Shown here: piece by piece, positions 44,748 to 54,108 of the stretch | How the letters are laid out: each line of letters begins with the position of its first letter | Position numbering within the stretch: the stretch's first letter is position 1 | DNA from: Flavobacterium ranwuense | Lineage (GTDB): Bacteria > Bacteroidota > Bacteroidia > Flavobacteriales > Flavobacteriaceae | Direction: 5' to 3' | NCBI RefSeq assembly: GCF_004349315.1 | Contig: NZ_SMLH01000008.1 | Location: 112,944 to 176,943 of the forward strand | DNA: 64,000 nt | The notes under the pieces: model-generated | The model's input: only the letters and a program-made list of their open reading frames with translations | Database searches by the model: none | What the model was told of the DNA's origin: nothing | Made by a program: the position numbers and the translations under genes

Positions 44748-45496
44748 TATTTTACTATTTCAACAACCATGGTTTCAATTAAATTTATCTCTTCAGGTAT
44801 AATTGCACCATGCTTTTCTATATTTCTCAACATTTCATAATTACTTTCTCCTACATTACAATTTATAACTTGTGAATAACCACATTGTAATGCTAATTTT
44901 TCTATACTTGTATAATTATGTATCATTTGATGCCCCCATGCTTTAAAAAAATTATTTATTACATAGCAATATTGTTCCTCAATATCTACAATTGAATTAT
45001 TCACTATTCTCAAATTTGGAATATTTTCTACCGCCCAATTAACATAATGTTTATTTTCTTGTGTGTTTGGATTAGCATATAATTTAAATAAAAATTCTAA
45101 AGAGGGTGTGGCTATTCGCATTACGCCTCCTTTTTTTAGGACTCGAAAACTTTCTTCTAACATATTGAGTTGTTCCTCGACCTCTAAATGTTCAAAAAGA
45201 TGTTCCGAATATACATAATCAAAAGTTTCTGATTCAATAGGAAACTTTGTTCCTGCATCAAGAAAAGTAACTTTATCATTATAATTTAGATCTGTATTCA
45301 ACCAACCTTCCAGATAATTTGAACCACAACCAATTTGCATTTTTTTTACATCATTATTTCTTATATAATTGTCAATGAGTTTTTTTTGATCTTTAATACA
45401 TCTATCTTGTTTATTGATCTTTTTTAAAGTTTGATATACCAAATATGGTGAAAAACTTAAAATATTTTTAATACTTTTTTTTATTTTTTTATTCAT
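44747..45496 (-). CDS. SAM-dependent methyltransferase (predicted, Methyltransf_11-like)
   Basis: The 249-residue protein has KKMQIGCGSNYLEGWLNTDL as a motif-I-like glycine segment and VYSEHLFEHLEVEEQLNML followed by ESFRVLKKGGVMRIATPS. This is the pattern of small glycan-cluster methyltransferases. An ATG 9 bases upstream (45505) is also possible. Strongly AT-rich N-terminal part with many lysines. Confidence 0.8.
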   Translation of the reverse strand: MNKKIKKSIKNILSFSPYLVYQTLKKINKQDRCIKDQKKLIDNYIRNNDVKKMQIGCGSNYLEGWLNTDLNYNDKVTFLDAGTKFPIESETFDYVYSEHLFEHLEVEEQLNMLEESFRVLKKGGVMRIATPSLEFLFKLYANPNTQENKHYVNWAVENIPNLRIVNNSIVDIEEQYCYVINNFFKAWGHQMIHNYTSIEKLALQCGYSQVINCNVGESNYEMLRNIEKHGAIIPEEINLIETMVVEIVK

Positions 45497-45566
45497 TTCA
45501 CCCATTTATTAATTGTTACTTATTTTCAACTTCTAAAATAAATAATTGACATCACATATAATATTA

Positions 45567-46589
45567 CTAATACTTAAAATTAAAAAAAGAATATTTAATT
45601 AAAGTTTTAATATTTTTTTTATCCAAAGAAGAAGCATATTTTTTTACAATAAATACTAGTCTTAAAAAATTATTTTTATGATTATGGTCTGAAATCATAA
45701 CTTTAATTATCATTTCCAAAAAGACTTTTTCTATTAATACGTTCTTTCCAAAATTTTGATTTTGCTTTAATTTCATCTTGAAATTTTGAATTTCAAAATG
45801 ATTATTTATAATCCATTCTAAATCTATTTTTTGATGAGTCAAATTATTTGAAAGTAACTCCGAAACTTTATCATAATCAGTGACCATTATTATTTTACAA
45901 AAATTAACGTACATCTTATTTATATTTTCCTTCCAAAGTTTATTTTCATTATCATTTGTAATAATTTGGTTGGTCAAACTTTCACTATGCTTTCTATAGT
46001 AATATAATGTTTTTTTTACATGGCTATAAGAACTATGTAAAACTGATCGCAACCAAAAATCATAATCTTCAACTAAAAAAAAAAAATCATTATACCCATT
46101 ATTTCTTTGATAAACTTCTTTTCTATATAAAAAACAAGTACCTATAAAATTACCGAAAATTATATTTTCAATTCCAGGAAGCTGAACTTCTCTCAATTTA
46201 TCTCCTCGTCCATCAATTAAAACAAAATCACTATAAACTATATCAGTATTTTCTTTTAAAATTTCGTTTAGTAATACTTCAAGTGCATTTAATTCATATA
46301 AATTATCATGACTTGTCCAAGTAATAAAATCACCCTTACATTCCTTGTGTCCAATATTTAAGCTAGCTGGAAGTTTTTTATTTTCTTTATTATTTATAAT
46401 TCTAATTCTATCATCAGCAGCAGCATATCGATTAGCAATATCAAATGTATTATCGGTGGAACAATCATTAACTATTATTAGTTCTAAATTCCTATATGTC
46501 TGATTAAGACAACTTTCAATTGAGTCTGCAAGATATTTCTCCCCGTTATAAACAGGAAGAATTATTGATATAAATTTATTGTTTTCCAT
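45567..46589 (-). CDS. Glycosyltransferase, GT2 family, with A12 homopolymer
   Basis: The 340-residue GT-A enzyme has ISIILPVYNGEKYLADSIES, NDCSTDNTFDIANRY and FITWTSHDNLYEL in place of the usual DxD, so the metal motif is reduced to a His-Asp. ATG 46589 is used rather than the TTG before it. A run of 12 A (46075-46086) within the gene encodes Phe-Phe-Phe-Leu and is a candidate slippage site. Very AT-rich. Confidence 0.85.
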   Translation of the reverse strand: MENNKFISIILPVYNGEKYLADSIESCLNQTYRNLELIIVNDCSTDNTFDIANRYAAADDRIRIINNKENKKLPASLNIGHKECKGDFITWTSHDNLYELNALEVLLNEILKENTDIVYSDFVLIDGRGDKLREVQLPGIENIIFGNFIGTCFLYRKEVYQRNNGYNDFFFLVEDYDFWLRSVLHSSYSHVKKTLYYYRKHSESLTNQIITNDNENKLWKENINKMYVNFCKIIMVTDYDKVSELLSNNLTHQKIDLEWIINNHFEIQNFKMKLKQNQNFGKNVLIEKVFLEMIIKVMISDHNHKNNFLRLVFIVKKYASSLDKKNIKTLIKYSFFNFKY

Positions 46590-46622
46590 CAATTAAATCT
46601 TAAATAGATTGATTGCATAAAC

Positions 46623-47573
46623 TCATTTTCGCGCATATTTTAAAATCCTATATCCTTTACCAAACCATTTTACGGAGCCTAAGGCTAGAATAAAAGCACA
46701 TCCTTTTAAAAAAGAATAATACTTACAAATTAATTTAAAAGCAGGTTTACAAAAAGGGATGAACTCTTTTTCATTAGCTAGTGAAAATGCTAAATGCATA
46801 TAACCTGACAAAAACCAACGGATGAGATTATAGTCATTAAAAACAACCAAATCATTGGCCGTTTGAAATTTTATTACTGCCTTAATAGATAAATAACCGG
46901 TCTTATTTTGTTCGTTTTGAATTGTTATGCAACCTGAATGAATCCGTCTCAGTGTTAATAACTCATTTATAAACATTCCGTTACAGGGTTGGTGTAAAAG
47001 TTTTATAAAAAAGTTATATTCATCTCCATCAACGATATATTCATTAAATTTTATTTTTTCTACTATTTCTCTGGTACCTAAAAAATCAACCGTAGTCCAT
47101 CCTATTCTATATAAAGCAAAATTTTCAGCTGAAATAACTGCTTTATTCCTGTCAAAATTATACGGTTTATCTAAAATAGCTCCGTCTTCATGCTTAAAAT
47201 TAATAAGATCCGTAATGACGAAATCTAATCTATTTAAAATAATAATTCTACAGGCAGTTTCCAAATGGTTTGGTAACATAATATCATCGCTATCAAACCA
47301 TTTTATATAAGAACCCTTAGCTTGTAAAAAACCATAATTACGAGATGAATTTGCTCCTTTATTTAATTCTATTGGTCTCAAAAAAGCTTTAAAACGAGCA
47401 TCTTTTTTTTGATACTTCTGCATTACGTTTAACGAATCATCGGTACTCCAATCATCAACAAGGATACATTCCCAATTAGTATAGGTTTGACATAAAATAC
47501 TTTCTAATGTTTCTTCAATAAGATCCGCCCTATTATAAACTGGTATAATAATAGATAGTAATGGATTATTCAT
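46623..47573 (-). CDS. Glycosyltransferase, GT2 family
   Basis: The 316-residue enzyme has LSIIIPVYNRADLIEETLESI, VDDWSTDDSLNVM and the metal motif IKWFDSDDIMLPNHLE. A basic C-terminus may contact the membrane. It overlaps the upstream GT2 gene by 8 bp. Confidence 0.9.
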   Translation of the reverse strand: MNNPLLSIIIPVYNRADLIEETLESILCQTYTNWECILVDDWSTDDSLNVMQKYQKKDARFKAFLRPIELNKGANSSRNYGFLQAKGSYIKWFDSDDIMLPNHLETACRIIILNRLDFVITDLINFKHEDGAILDKPYNFDRNKAVISAENFALYRIGWTTVDFLGTREIVEKIKFNEYIVDGDEYNFFIKLLHQPCNGMFINELLTLRRIHSGCITIQNEQNKTGYLSIKAVIKFQTANDLVVFNDYNLIRWFLSGYMHLAFSLANEKEFIPFCKPAFKLICKYYSFLKGCAFILALGSVKWFGKGYRILKYARK

Positions 47574-48471
47574 ATCGTAATAAATTTTTTACCAGTCTTT
47601 TAATAAATTTTTTAAAAGAATAAAGATCAAAAAATTTTAAATAAAAATAGGTAAGCAGCAACCATTCTCTTATCGTTAAATTTTTTGATTTTTTAATTGA
47701 ATCTTCATATTTTCTAATCAACTTTAATCGCTGTTCCTTTTTATAAAAATTCAATTTATTTAAAATCATAAATCTATAAAAAACCATTTCTGCTTTATTT
47801 TTCACCTCTAAATTATCTTTTCTGCTAGAAATATTTAAAAATGAGTTTCTTATAGACACAACACTTTCATTGATTGAAAAAATTGGTTTATTTCCTGCAA
47901 AATCTATCCAAGCTTTATCATCGCTGTACCAACCTGAAGGATAATTATAGAAACCATATTTTAAATACGAGGCTTTTGAAAAAACATATTCTGACAAGGA
48001 ACTTCTTGTTAAATATTCCAATTTCCTGTAAAAGGAATCCGTCGCTGCTTCCCAAACAGGATGCATATAAGTATGCGAAACCGCACCTGTTTCTTCAGTA
48101 ATTACTTTAGAGGCAAAACGGACTACATTTGATTTTTCATTAAATATCTCATAATTTTCATACCACGAAGCAACTACCGTTTCTCCCAATACATCATCAT
48201 CTCCCAAAATCATAATCCATTCTTCATCTCCCGTTATCGCAATACATCGTTCCCATTGTTGTACTAAAGATATTCCTCCCAGATTGTCTTCAAATCTATG
48301 ATAGACAAAATCAAATTTTCCTTTATACTTTTCTAACAAACCAGTAGGGTCTTCTGGACTCGCATCATTAACAATATATACTTTAAATCTTTTATCTGTT
48401 TGAACTTCTAAAGACCGTAAGGTTGCTTCAAAGAAAGTGAGTTTGAAATAAGGGATAATTATTGCTAACAT
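47566..48471 (-). CDS. Glycosyltransferase, GT2 family
   Basis: The 301-residue enzyme starting MLAIIIPYFKLTFFEATLRS has VNDASPEDPTGLL and WIMILGDDDVLGETV as metal motif. ATG 48471 is preferred; a TTG at 48498 extends it by nine residues but increases overlap with the upstream gene from 7 to 34 bp. A lysine-rich C-terminus is present. Confidence 0.88.
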   Translation of the reverse strand: MLAIIIPYFKLTFFEATLRSLEVQTDKRFKVYIVNDASPEDPTGLLEKYKGKFDFVYHRFEDNLGGISLVQQWERCIAITGDEEWIMILGDDDVLGETVVASWYENYEIFNEKSNVVRFASKVITEETGAVSHTYMHPVWEAATDSFYRKLEYLTRSSLSEYVFSKASYLKYGFYNYPSGWYSDDKAWIDFAGNKPIFSINESVVSIRNSFLNISSRKDNLEVKNKAEMVFYRFMILNKLNFYKKEQRLKLIRKYEDSIKKSKNLTIREWLLLTYFYLKFFDLYSFKKFIKRLVKNLLRYE

Positions 48472-49316
48472 AACTTCTTTTTCAGTATTCTTTTCCAAAA
48501 CCTATAATGATATTTTGATATTGGATTCAAATAAAAAAGTTGCATCCAAACAGAAATCGCTATTTTGTTTAAACTGTATTTAAGGCTTTCCTCTATAAAC
48601 CGTTTTGCGTTGGCTACTTCTACTTTTTTACTAATCGGTTTTTCACGTTTGCCTAAAGGTAACAGCTTTCTATATATCTTATGAATTTCATAAGTAGAAC
48701 GAACCCATGCTTCGTTTACGGTTCCTAATGAAAAATGCTCTAACAAGATTTCATTTGTGACTATTATTTTATATTCCTGCTTCTTATACTCCATTGAAAT
48801 ATTTAAATCATAATTATGGAATCCCTTCATTTTAGTATTAAAATAAATACATTTATCATTACGCATCGTCATGAAAACCCCATCAATGGCAACTACTTCA
48901 GTATTTTGCTCATTTTCAAATCCAAAATTCCATTTTTTCTTTTCCCGATTAGGAAAATGCTGGATGATATGAATGACTTTTTGATTTTCCGCACAATCCC
49001 ACCAAGCCGAAGGTATTTTTGTTTTAATTTTTGCTCCAGCCACTCCTATCAATCCAATATCTTGATTCTCACTAAAAATATGATTTATAATAGTACCCCA
49101 ATCATTAGTATGTATAAAAATATCGTCGTGGATAAAACATAAAAATTCACCTGAGCTTTTTTCAATCCCTAAATTATAAGCTTCAAAAATAGAATATTGA
49201 TTTTGAGAATTATCAATAACAATCAATTCGTAAGCACAGCCAATTGTTTCAGCAATATTAACTGAAAGCTCTTGTGAAATTGTGTTTTCTCGTGAACAAA
49301 TTATTATTGAAACCAT
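48465..49316 (-). CDS. Glycosyltransferase-like protein (GT-A, GT2-related)
   Basis: The 283-residue protein begins VSIIICSRENTISQELS. It has VIDNSQNQYSIFEAYNLG and the metal-like motif FLCFIHDDIFIHTNDWG, then LIGVAGAKIKTKIPSAWWD. This resembles the family annotated as glycosyltransferases of the GT2 superfamily with a His-Asp-Asp motif. It overlaps the next GT2 by 7 bp. Confidence 0.8.
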   Translation of the reverse strand: MVSIIICSRENTISQELSVNIAETIGCAYELIVIDNSQNQYSIFEAYNLGIEKSSGEFLCFIHDDIFIHTNDWGTIINHIFSENQDIGLIGVAGAKIKTKIPSAWWDCAENQKVIHIIQHFPNREKKKWNFGFENEQNTEVVAIDGVFMTMRNDKCIYFNTKMKGFHNYDLNISMEYKKQEYKIIVTNEILLEHFSLGTVNEAWVRSTYEIHKIYRKLLPLGKREKPISKKVEVANAKRFIEESLKYSLNKIAISVWMQLFYLNPISKYHYRFWKRILKKKLC

Positions 49317-49425
49317 TTAATTTTTTTAATCATAAAAAAACAAATATTATGATTTTGAAAAAAACTTTTTCTGCATCTCATTACATCAAAATATTTAGTT
49401 ACTAATTTAATATTTATTAGAATAT

Positions 49426-50517
49426 CTAAAACCTATCTAAAACCCTTTTAGTTACTTCTAGGTAACTATGCTTCCATTTTCTACAAGGCTCTAGATGGTT
49501 TCCTTCTGCCCATTCATTCCATGCGTTTATAAAAATAAAATTTTCTTCTTCTGAAAATGGTTTATATTTTTTTAGTGTTTCAATAAGCCACCACTCATAG
49601 ATTTCAGGTGTACTATCAGTCAAAATTAATCCCCGGTCTTTTTTACGCGCAGTGTTATCCCACATAGGAGTAATAGAAGGATAACATTTATAAGGCGGTT
49701 GTGATTGTGAAAGAAAATTTTCGGCAAATTCTCTATAATCTACTACATGATGAATATATTCAATAGGGATTTCTCCTGTTAATTTACACTTCAAATACGA
49801 AAAAAGAGAAGGTTTTTTTCTAATATTGTCATAACCAAATCTGCTATGAGGAGGAAATTCTATAGTAGCATCCATACCCATTGAAGAGGAGTCTACAGCC
49901 TCGCCATAACTTTCCATACATGCCAAATAAAGTTCTCCTATTCCTAGTCTTTTAGCTTCTTTTCTAAATAATTCTAATGTTTTTTTAATATCTGGAAACA
50001 AGTTTACTCTATAAAACACAAAAAAAGGTTTTCCATCAACTCTTATATATCTTTTATCCTTAAAAATATCACATAAAAACTGAATGTGTTCATAATCATC
50101 TGATTCACTATAATCCTGTTTTAATAATATCGCATTATCTGAGCCATCCCAAGTCCTAGTCCAGTTCTCATTAGCCCAACACATCATGAATGGAAAATCT
50201 TCCTTAGGATTTTGAAGCTTTCTATCCAAAGGTTCGTGCAAAATTCTTTTCCCATTAAACCAATAATGATAATAACAAAAACCATAAATACCATATTCTT
50301 TGGCCATTGCTTCCTGAGCAAGTCTTGCTTCCTCTAATCTCAAATCGTAAAACCCTAAATCAGCTGGTAAATGAGGTTGATAATGCCCTTCAAATCTTGG
50401 TTGGGCTTTTGTAACATTGGTCCATTCTGTAAAACCCTTTCCCCACCAAGAATCATTTTCTGGAATGGGATGAAATTGAGGGAGATAAATAGCTATGGGC
50501 TTTATTTTATTAGACAT
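49426..50517 (-). CDS. WbsX-like glycan enzyme (GH99-like family)
   Basis: The 363-residue protein is easily recognised by AIYLPQFHPIPENDSWWGKG followed by FTEWTNVTKAQPRFEGHYQP, PADLGFYDLR, YGFCYYHYWFNGKRILHEP, WANENWTRTWDG and the C-terminal INAWNEWAEGNHLEP. These are hallmarks of WbsX/GH99-like proteins in O-antigen and rhamnan loci. GH99 enzymes are endo-mannosidases; WbsX is often called a glycosyltransferase, and its reaction is not settled. There is no signal peptide, so it works in the cytosol. It sits one base from the next GT4. Confidence 0.85.
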   Translation of the reverse strand: MSNKIKPIAIYLPQFHPIPENDSWWGKGFTEWTNVTKAQPRFEGHYQPHLPADLGFYDLRLEEARLAQEAMAKEYGIYGFCYYHYWFNGKRILHEPLDRKLQNPKEDFPFMMCWANENWTRTWDGSDNAILLKQDYSESDDYEHIQFLCDIFKDKRYIRVDGKPFFVFYRVNLFPDIKKTLELFRKEAKRLGIGELYLACMESYGEAVDSSSMGMDATIEFPPHSRFGYDNIRKKPSLFSYLKCKLTGEIPIEYIHHVVDYREFAENFLSQSQPPYKCYPSITPMWDNTARKKDRGLILTDSTPEIYEWWLIETLKKYKPFSEEENFIFINAWNEWAEGNHLEPCRKWKHSYLEVTKRVLDRF

Positions 50518-50518
50518 T

Positions 50519-51754
50519 TTAATTATTTATTATTTTTTTGTAAACCTGAACAGTTTCTTCCAAATTCTTCTCCCAAGAAAAAAAGGTAGCTCTTTCAAGG
50601 GATTTAACCGCTAATTTTTTTGATAATTCGGAGTCATTCATAACTGTATACATTTGATCGCTTAATAATTCTACATCAAATGGATCTATACAAATACCAT
50701 AATTTTGAACAACTTCTGGTAAAGAGGCTTGATTTGATGAAATTACTGGAGTCCCACATTGCATTGCTTCAATTATAGGCAACCCAAAACCTTCATAAAG
50801 TGACATATACACAAAACTTAAAGCATTTGAATAAAAAACTGACAACTCAACATCAGGAACATACTCTATAAAATGAATGTTTTTATATACGCTATATTTA
50901 TCTATAAATATCTTTTTTGCCTCAATATTTTCAAATGTCCCAATTAAAACTAATCCTAAATCTGAAGTTTTATTATAATTTACTACTTTAATATATGCTT
51001 CAATAATATGCTCTGTATTTTTATACTTTTGGTTCCTATTTAAGCATAATAAATATTTTTCGAACTTAAAATCATATTTCTGAGATATTAATAAGAAATC
51101 TAATTTGGAAAGATTTGGAAAAAATACATTTTTATTAGCACCTAAATAAACAACTTCTATTTGATTTTCATTTAAGTCTTTTCTATAATTTAATAATTCA
51201 GATTTAGTAAATTCAGACACACATATAATATTAGTTTCTCTATCGATTGAATCATAAGCCGGTTTTAAAATCTCTGCGAAACTTTTAGGTGCCAAATCTG
51301 GTCTAACAAATGGCATTATATCATGAGACGTAAAAACTCTTTTAATATTTTTATATTTTTTAATCTCATTTGGTATAGCTTCTATTGGAGAATGATAAAT
51401 ATCCATCATTTTCAGCTTATGCTTATCAAAATGATTTAGTGATAATGAACAATGGATATCCCAATTTCTTACTAAATAAGAATCAATTTTTGCATTTAAA
51501 GAATGGATTAACTTAAATATTTCATTCTGATTATTTGCAATTTTATTTAGGGAATTAGAATAATTATTTTCTTCAATAAATGAAATCAAGTTATTAATTA
51601 TGGCTAGATCATGTTTGTTTGATGAGTAAAATAAATCAACTTCACTAGAGTTTTCAAGTCCTTTAATTAGTTCATAAATTACTCTCAAACCTCCATGCAT
51701 AGCATTTTGCTTCAAATGAGTTCCAATCCAAGTAGCATCAAACAATACGTTCAT
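50519..51754 (-). CDS. Glycosyltransferase, GT4 family (mannosyltransferase-like)
   Basis: The 411-residue protein begins NVLFDATWIGTHLK and has HGGLRVIYELIKGLE. It then has FTSHDIMPFVRPDL, NIICVSEFTKSELLNY and SLYEGFGLPIIEAMQCGTPVISSNQASLPEV. This start and the SLYEGFGLP motif occur in O-antigen mannosyl-/fucosyl-transferases. AT-rich. Co-directional with the WbsX gene, one base apart. Confidence 0.9.
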   Translation of the reverse strand: MNVLFDATWIGTHLKQNAMHGGLRVIYELIKGLENSSEVDLFYSSNKHDLAIINNLISFIEENNYSNSLNKIANNQNEIFKLIHSLNAKIDSYLVRNWDIHCSLSLNHFDKHKLKMMDIYHSPIEAIPNEIKKYKNIKRVFTSHDIMPFVRPDLAPKSFAEILKPAYDSIDRETNIICVSEFTKSELLNYRKDLNENQIEVVYLGANKNVFFPNLSKLDFLLISQKYDFKFEKYLLCLNRNQKYKNTEHIIEAYIKVVNYNKTSDLGLVLIGTFENIEAKKIFIDKYSVYKNIHFIEYVPDVELSVFYSNALSFVYMSLYEGFGLPIIEAMQCGTPVISSNQASLPEVVQNYGICIDPFDVELLSDQMYTVMNDSELSKKLAVKSLERATFFSWEKNLEETVQVYKKIINN

Positions 51755-51776
51755 ATCAAATATTATAAATTATAAA

Positions 51777-52742
51777 CTAAAAACTTGATAATTTTGATTT
51801 TGCTTTTTTTAACTCTGCAATTTTCAAAATATCGATCTCTGATCCAGAGTGTATGGCAATTATATCATAATGCCAATCATAATCATGTAAATTTCTTAAA
51901 CATAATTCAATCAACTCTTCACGATTTGAATAACTCTCATTTGAACTAAAATGACTAAAATCTCCATACTTATTAAACCATAAGAATCTATCATACCCTA
52001 ATTTAGTAAGTATTTCAAAATGTTCATGAAAATCATTTTGAGTTTTTTTTATCATAATTGGATGCCATTCGAAAATAATAAAAGGTTTATGAAATTGCAA
52101 TATTTTTTCAGAACCTTTCAAAATTCTTCCATCCAAACCATCAACATCTATTTTTATTATATCAACTCCTCCTTTTAATTTATCAAACAAAAGTGTATCT
52201 AAACTTATTGCTTTAACTTTTTCTTCTCCAATAGCACTTGCTGTTCCTAAATGAGTTTTTACCAAACTACCGATTTTGTTATTGTCAGATTCACTTAGCA
52301 TCACATTAAACAAGTAACTTTCAGGGAAGTATTTTTTATTTTCTTTTAAATATTTAAAAAACTCAAAATCACCTTCTACACAGTAAAATTTTTCAATTTT
52401 ACCAGGTAAATTCTTTATCAAGAATAAATTAGTATCACCAACAGCTGAACCAATATCAATTATAGAGAGTTCTCGATTATATAACTCGTAAACCGAATCG
52501 ACAAGTTGTAATAATGGATTGTTATAATTTGGAAACAATCTTGCATAAAGAGCATATGAATTACCATTATTAACTTTAACACTATACCCATGAATTGTAG
52601 TTGATACAGCACCAGAAAAAAATTTAGATGAATAATTCCAAAGCAAAAACCAACATTTCCCCAAAAAACCTTGCTTATCTCTTAACTTATAAGTCTTTAA
52701 TAAAAAATTATAAATTATGCTATGATAGATATTAATTTTCAT
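51777..52742 (-). CDS. FkbM-family SAM-dependent methyltransferase
   Basis: The 321-residue protein has SIIDIGSAVGDTNLFLIKNLP as motif I, FYCVEGDFEFFKYLK as the acidic region, and VDIIKIDVDGLDGRILKGSEKIL, the FkbM signature in which the Asp-Val-Asp-Gly replaces Asp-Val-Glu-Gly. FkbM enzymes O-methylate sugars, a plausible end-capping step for ABC-exported chains. It lies 7 bases after the wzt stop. Confidence 0.86.
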   Translation of the reverse strand: MKINIYHSIIYNFLLKTYKLRDKQGFLGKCWFLLWNYSSKFFSGAVSTTIHGYSVKVNNGNSYALYARLFPNYNNPLLQLVDSVYELYNRELSIIDIGSAVGDTNLFLIKNLPGKIEKFYCVEGDFEFFKYLKENKKYFPESYLFNVMLSESDNNKIGSLVKTHLGTASAIGEEKVKAISLDTLLFDKLKGGVDIIKIDVDGLDGRILKGSEKILQFHKPFIIFEWHPIMIKKTQNDFHEHFEILTKLGYDRFLWFNKYGDFSHFSSNESYSNREELIELCLRNLHDYDWHYDIIAIHSGSEIDILKIAELKKAKSKLSSF

Positions 52743-52749
52743 TTGGAAG

Positions 52750-54024
52750 TTATTCTAATTTTAAAAAATCCCATTTATAGTTTGGCACAACAAACCCTTC
52801 TCTGTCTAAATCTCTTTTTTTAACACCCAAATCCTCAATTTTAATTGATATTTTTTCTTCTAAAATATCAAAAAGTTTGGTTCTTGAAACGAAACAAGCA
52901 ATAACTAAATTATAACTTCCTGGCAAAAGAATATTTTTTGATATATTGGCAATTAATTCATATTTACCTTTTTTAATGACTTCAAAATCATTATCATAAT
53001 CGTGTACAGAAGTTGTGAAAACTGCAATGCCCTCAGCATTTACAAACTTAACTGAAACTGTAGAATTACTAATACTGGTGAGGGCATTCAAAAAAATATT
53101 TATTGTAAAATCTTCTCCTGATGCAATTTGATTTGTAATTTGTGAATGTGAATTTGAAACATAAATTCTATCAAAAAATAAATCACTTTCAGTTTTAATT
53201 TCTCTTTTCCATTCAGCACTTGAATCCGAATTCAATAATAAATAGTTGGAAATTATACTACTAATATTATTTACATCTTTAATCTTACCGTTTTCTAGCA
53301 AAATCCCTCTAGTACACAAACTCTTTACCGCCGCCATATTATGACTCACAAACAAAACGGTTCTTCCTCCTGTTCTAGAAATATCCTGCATTTTACCAAT
53401 CGCTTTCTTCTGGAACTCTGCATCACCCACGGCCAATACCTCATCTACAATCAAAATATCAGGCTCGAGAAATGCGGCTACTGCAAAAGCTAAACGCACA
53501 TACATCCCGCTGGAGTAGCGTTTTACGGGCGTATCAATATACCGTTCACAGCCTGAGAAATCAATAATTTCGTCAATCTTAGAGGCGATTTCTTTTTTGG
53601 TCATTCCTAAAATAGCTCCATTAAGAAATATGTTTTCACGACCTGTCATTTCACCATGAAATCCAGTACCTACCTCAAGCAATGAAGCCACACGACCACC
53701 AAACTTAATACTTCCTGTAGTGGGTGCCGTAACTCGTGATAATATCTTAAGTAATGTAGATTTCCCAGCTCCGTTTTTGCCTATAATCCCCAAAATTTCT
53801 CCACGTTCCACTTCAAAATTAATATCTTGTAATGCCCAAACGTAATCACTCTCACCTTTAGTACTTCTATCATTGGTATCGCCAATTTTCAAATACGGAT
53901 CTTCCTTCCCTCGCACCTGATGCCACCATCGGTTCAAGTCGTGACTCAACGTGCCCGTGCCTACCTGTCCCAAGCGGTATTGTTTGGAAATATTCTCGGC
54001 TTTTAATATAATGTCTTTTTTCAA
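52750..54024 (-). CDS. wzt: Polysaccharide ABC transporter ATPase with C-terminal carbohydrate-binding domain
   Basis: In this 424-residue protein, residues 1-250 are the ATPase: Walker A GKNGAGKST (82-90), signature YSSGMYVRLAFAVAAFLEP, Walker B DILIVDEVLAVGD and switch His in LFVSHNM. An internal insert with RWWHQVRGKEDPYLKIGD precedes Walker A, as in Bacteroidota Wzt. Residues about 265-424 are a Wzt_C beta-sandwich expected to recognise the glycan end. The start codon is TTG at 54024, matching the family start KKDIILKAENISKQY. Partner of wzm, 84 bases upstream. Confidence 0.92.
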   Translation of the reverse strand: MKKDIILKAENISKQYRLGQVGTGTLSHDLNRWWHQVRGKEDPYLKIGDTNDRSTKGESDYVWALQDINFEVERGEILGIIGKNGAGKSTLLKILSRVTAPTTGSIKFGGRVASLLEVGTGFHGEMTGRENIFLNGAILGMTKKEIASKIDEIIDFSGCERYIDTPVKRYSSGMYVRLAFAVAAFLEPDILIVDEVLAVGDAEFQKKAIGKMQDISRTGGRTVLFVSHNMAAVKSLCTRGILLENGKIKDVNNISSIISNYLLLNSDSSAEWKREIKTESDLFFDRIYVSNSHSQITNQIASGEDFTINIFLNALTSISNSTVSVKFVNAEGIAVFTTSVHDYDNDFEVIKKGKYELIANISKNILLPGSYNLVIACFVSRTKLFDILEEKISIKIEDLGVKKRDLDREGFVVPNYKWDFLKLE

Positions 54025-54083
54025 AGTTGAAATAGGTTAATCGTGTAATTGTTTATTTGGCTAATCGTGTAATAGACAATTTC

Positions 54084-54106
54084 AATAATAATAATAATAA
54101 TAATAA
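54084..54106. repeat. (AAT)7 trinucleotide repeat between wzm and wzt
   Basis: Seven AAT units then AA lie in the short wzm-wzt gap. A near-duplicate TTAATCGTGTAAT word occurs twice just before (about 54,037-54,074). The same trinucleotide with the same number of units sits at the other end of the cluster (19,427-19,447). Confidence 0.9.
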
Positions 54107-54108
54107 AT

